Positions 11,839 through 11,931 of a stretch of DNA of 11,931 bases are shown one piece after another. The position numbers and the translations under genes were made by a program. A model generated the notes under the pieces. The model was not told the origin of the DNA. It saw nothing but the letters and a program-made list of their open reading frames with translations, and did no database searches. Source of the DNA: Actinobacteria bacterium UBA3120 (lineage in GTDB: Bacteria; Actinomycetota; Actinomycetes; S36-B12); contig DEZY01000127.1 in NCBI GenBank assembly GCA_002365735.1, positions 1 to 11,931 on the forward strand, given 5' to 3'. How positions within the stretch are numbered: the first letter of the stretch is position 1; every line of letters begins with the position of its first letter.

Positions 11839-11856
11839 TGTTACCTGCGAGTAACA
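11839..11856. promoter_or_regulatory. Inverted repeat TGTTAC-N6-GTAACA, candidate operator
   Basis: Two perfect six-base arms are separated by six bases (CTGCGA on the plus strand). The repeat begins about 20 bases upstream of the candidate etfB -10 box, so it would overlap the -35 region, a usual place for repressor binding. The form suits a dimeric regulator such as a TetR-type protein, but the sequence alone does not identify one. It also lies between the etfB promoter and the possible divergent gene at 11907, so it could control both. Confidence 0.4.
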
Positions 11857-11894
11857 AAACCGGCCACTCACGCTACCGGACGATCATGACACTC

Positions 11895-11900
11895 TAGGGT
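11895..11900 (+). promoter_or_regulatory. Candidate -10 box of a divergent leaderless transcript
   Basis: TAGGGT fits the actinobacterial TANNNT consensus and ends six bases before the GTG at 11907. That is the spacing expected when the transcript starts at the start codon itself. No clear -35 is visible. Confidence 0.35.
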
Positions 11901-11906
11901 CAGGTT

Positions 11907-11931
11907 GTGGGAGCGCATCAGCACTTTGTGG
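11907..11931 (+). CDS. Possible 5' end of a divergent gene (eight codons only)
   Basis: An open frame GTG GGA GCG CAT CAG CAC TTT GTG runs off the right edge and would encode VGAHQHFV. It is too short to identify. Support comes from a TANNNT box six bases upstream and from the empty, promoter-like region shared with etfB. In many actinobacteria a divergent gene lies upstream of etfB. It may equally be chance. Confidence 0.35.

Noticed and set aside
11868..11931. 3' end of a further minus-strand gene upstream of etfB
   Set aside because: The open minus frames end at TGA (11884-11886) and TGA (11868-11870), giving about 15 and 20 unrecognisable residues. A divergent plus-strand start explains the region at least as well.

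Overview
The window carries ordinary but tightly packed chromosomal housekeeping genes of a member of the Actinomycetota. Evidence for this is the gene order etfB-etfA-iscS-mnmA-(MetE-like)-ligA-gatC-gatA-gatB. From memory, Mycobacterium tuberculosis has the same backbone, with extra genes interspersed, around Rv3029c to Rv3009c. Other evidence is frequent GTG/TTG starts and TANNNT-type -10 boxes. G+C looks close to half by eye, lower than most soil actinobacteria, and intergenic DNA is almost absent, which would fit a compact (perhaps aquatic) actinobacterium. I cannot name the genus.

Layout: ten genes lie head to tail on the minus strand, so transcription runs from right to left. From upstream to downstream they are: etfB and etfA (electron transfer flavoprotein), a cysteine desulfurase, mnmA (tRNA 2-thiouridylase), a MetE C-domain-like protein of unknown function, ligA (NAD-dependent DNA ligase), gatC-gatA-gatB (tRNA-dependent amidotransferase), and ilvD (dihydroxy-acid dehydratase, cut by the left edge). 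Four junctions are 4-base start/stop overlaps (ATGA or GTGA), one is a 2-base gap, and no gap exceeds 33 bases, so the set is probably one operon. The only real intergenic region is 11775-11906, upstream of etfB. It holds a strong ribosome binding site, candidate -10 boxes and an 18-base inverted repeat that looks like a repressor operator. At the extreme right edge a divergent plus-strand gene may begin at 11907 with a leaderless-type promoter.

How the genes fit together: EtfBA accepts electrons from flavin dehydrogenases. The desulfurase probably supplies persulfide sulfur directly to MnmA for s2U34 in tRNA-Gln, -Glu and -Lys. GatCAB amidates Glu-tRNA-Gln (and possibly Asp-tRNA-Asn), so two steps in maturing Gln-tRNA-Gln share one transcript. 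LigA serves replication and repair. IlvD is an iron-sulfur enzyme of valine/isoleucine synthesis.

I do not see a novel defence, mobile or biosynthetic system. The points most worth a second look are the MetE-like protein without visible zinc ligands, a charged insertion of about 24 residues in LigA, the desulfurase-MnmA coupling, and the etfB control region. No RNA genes, insertion sequences or CRISPR arrays are visible, and no stretch of 300 bases lacks a gene.
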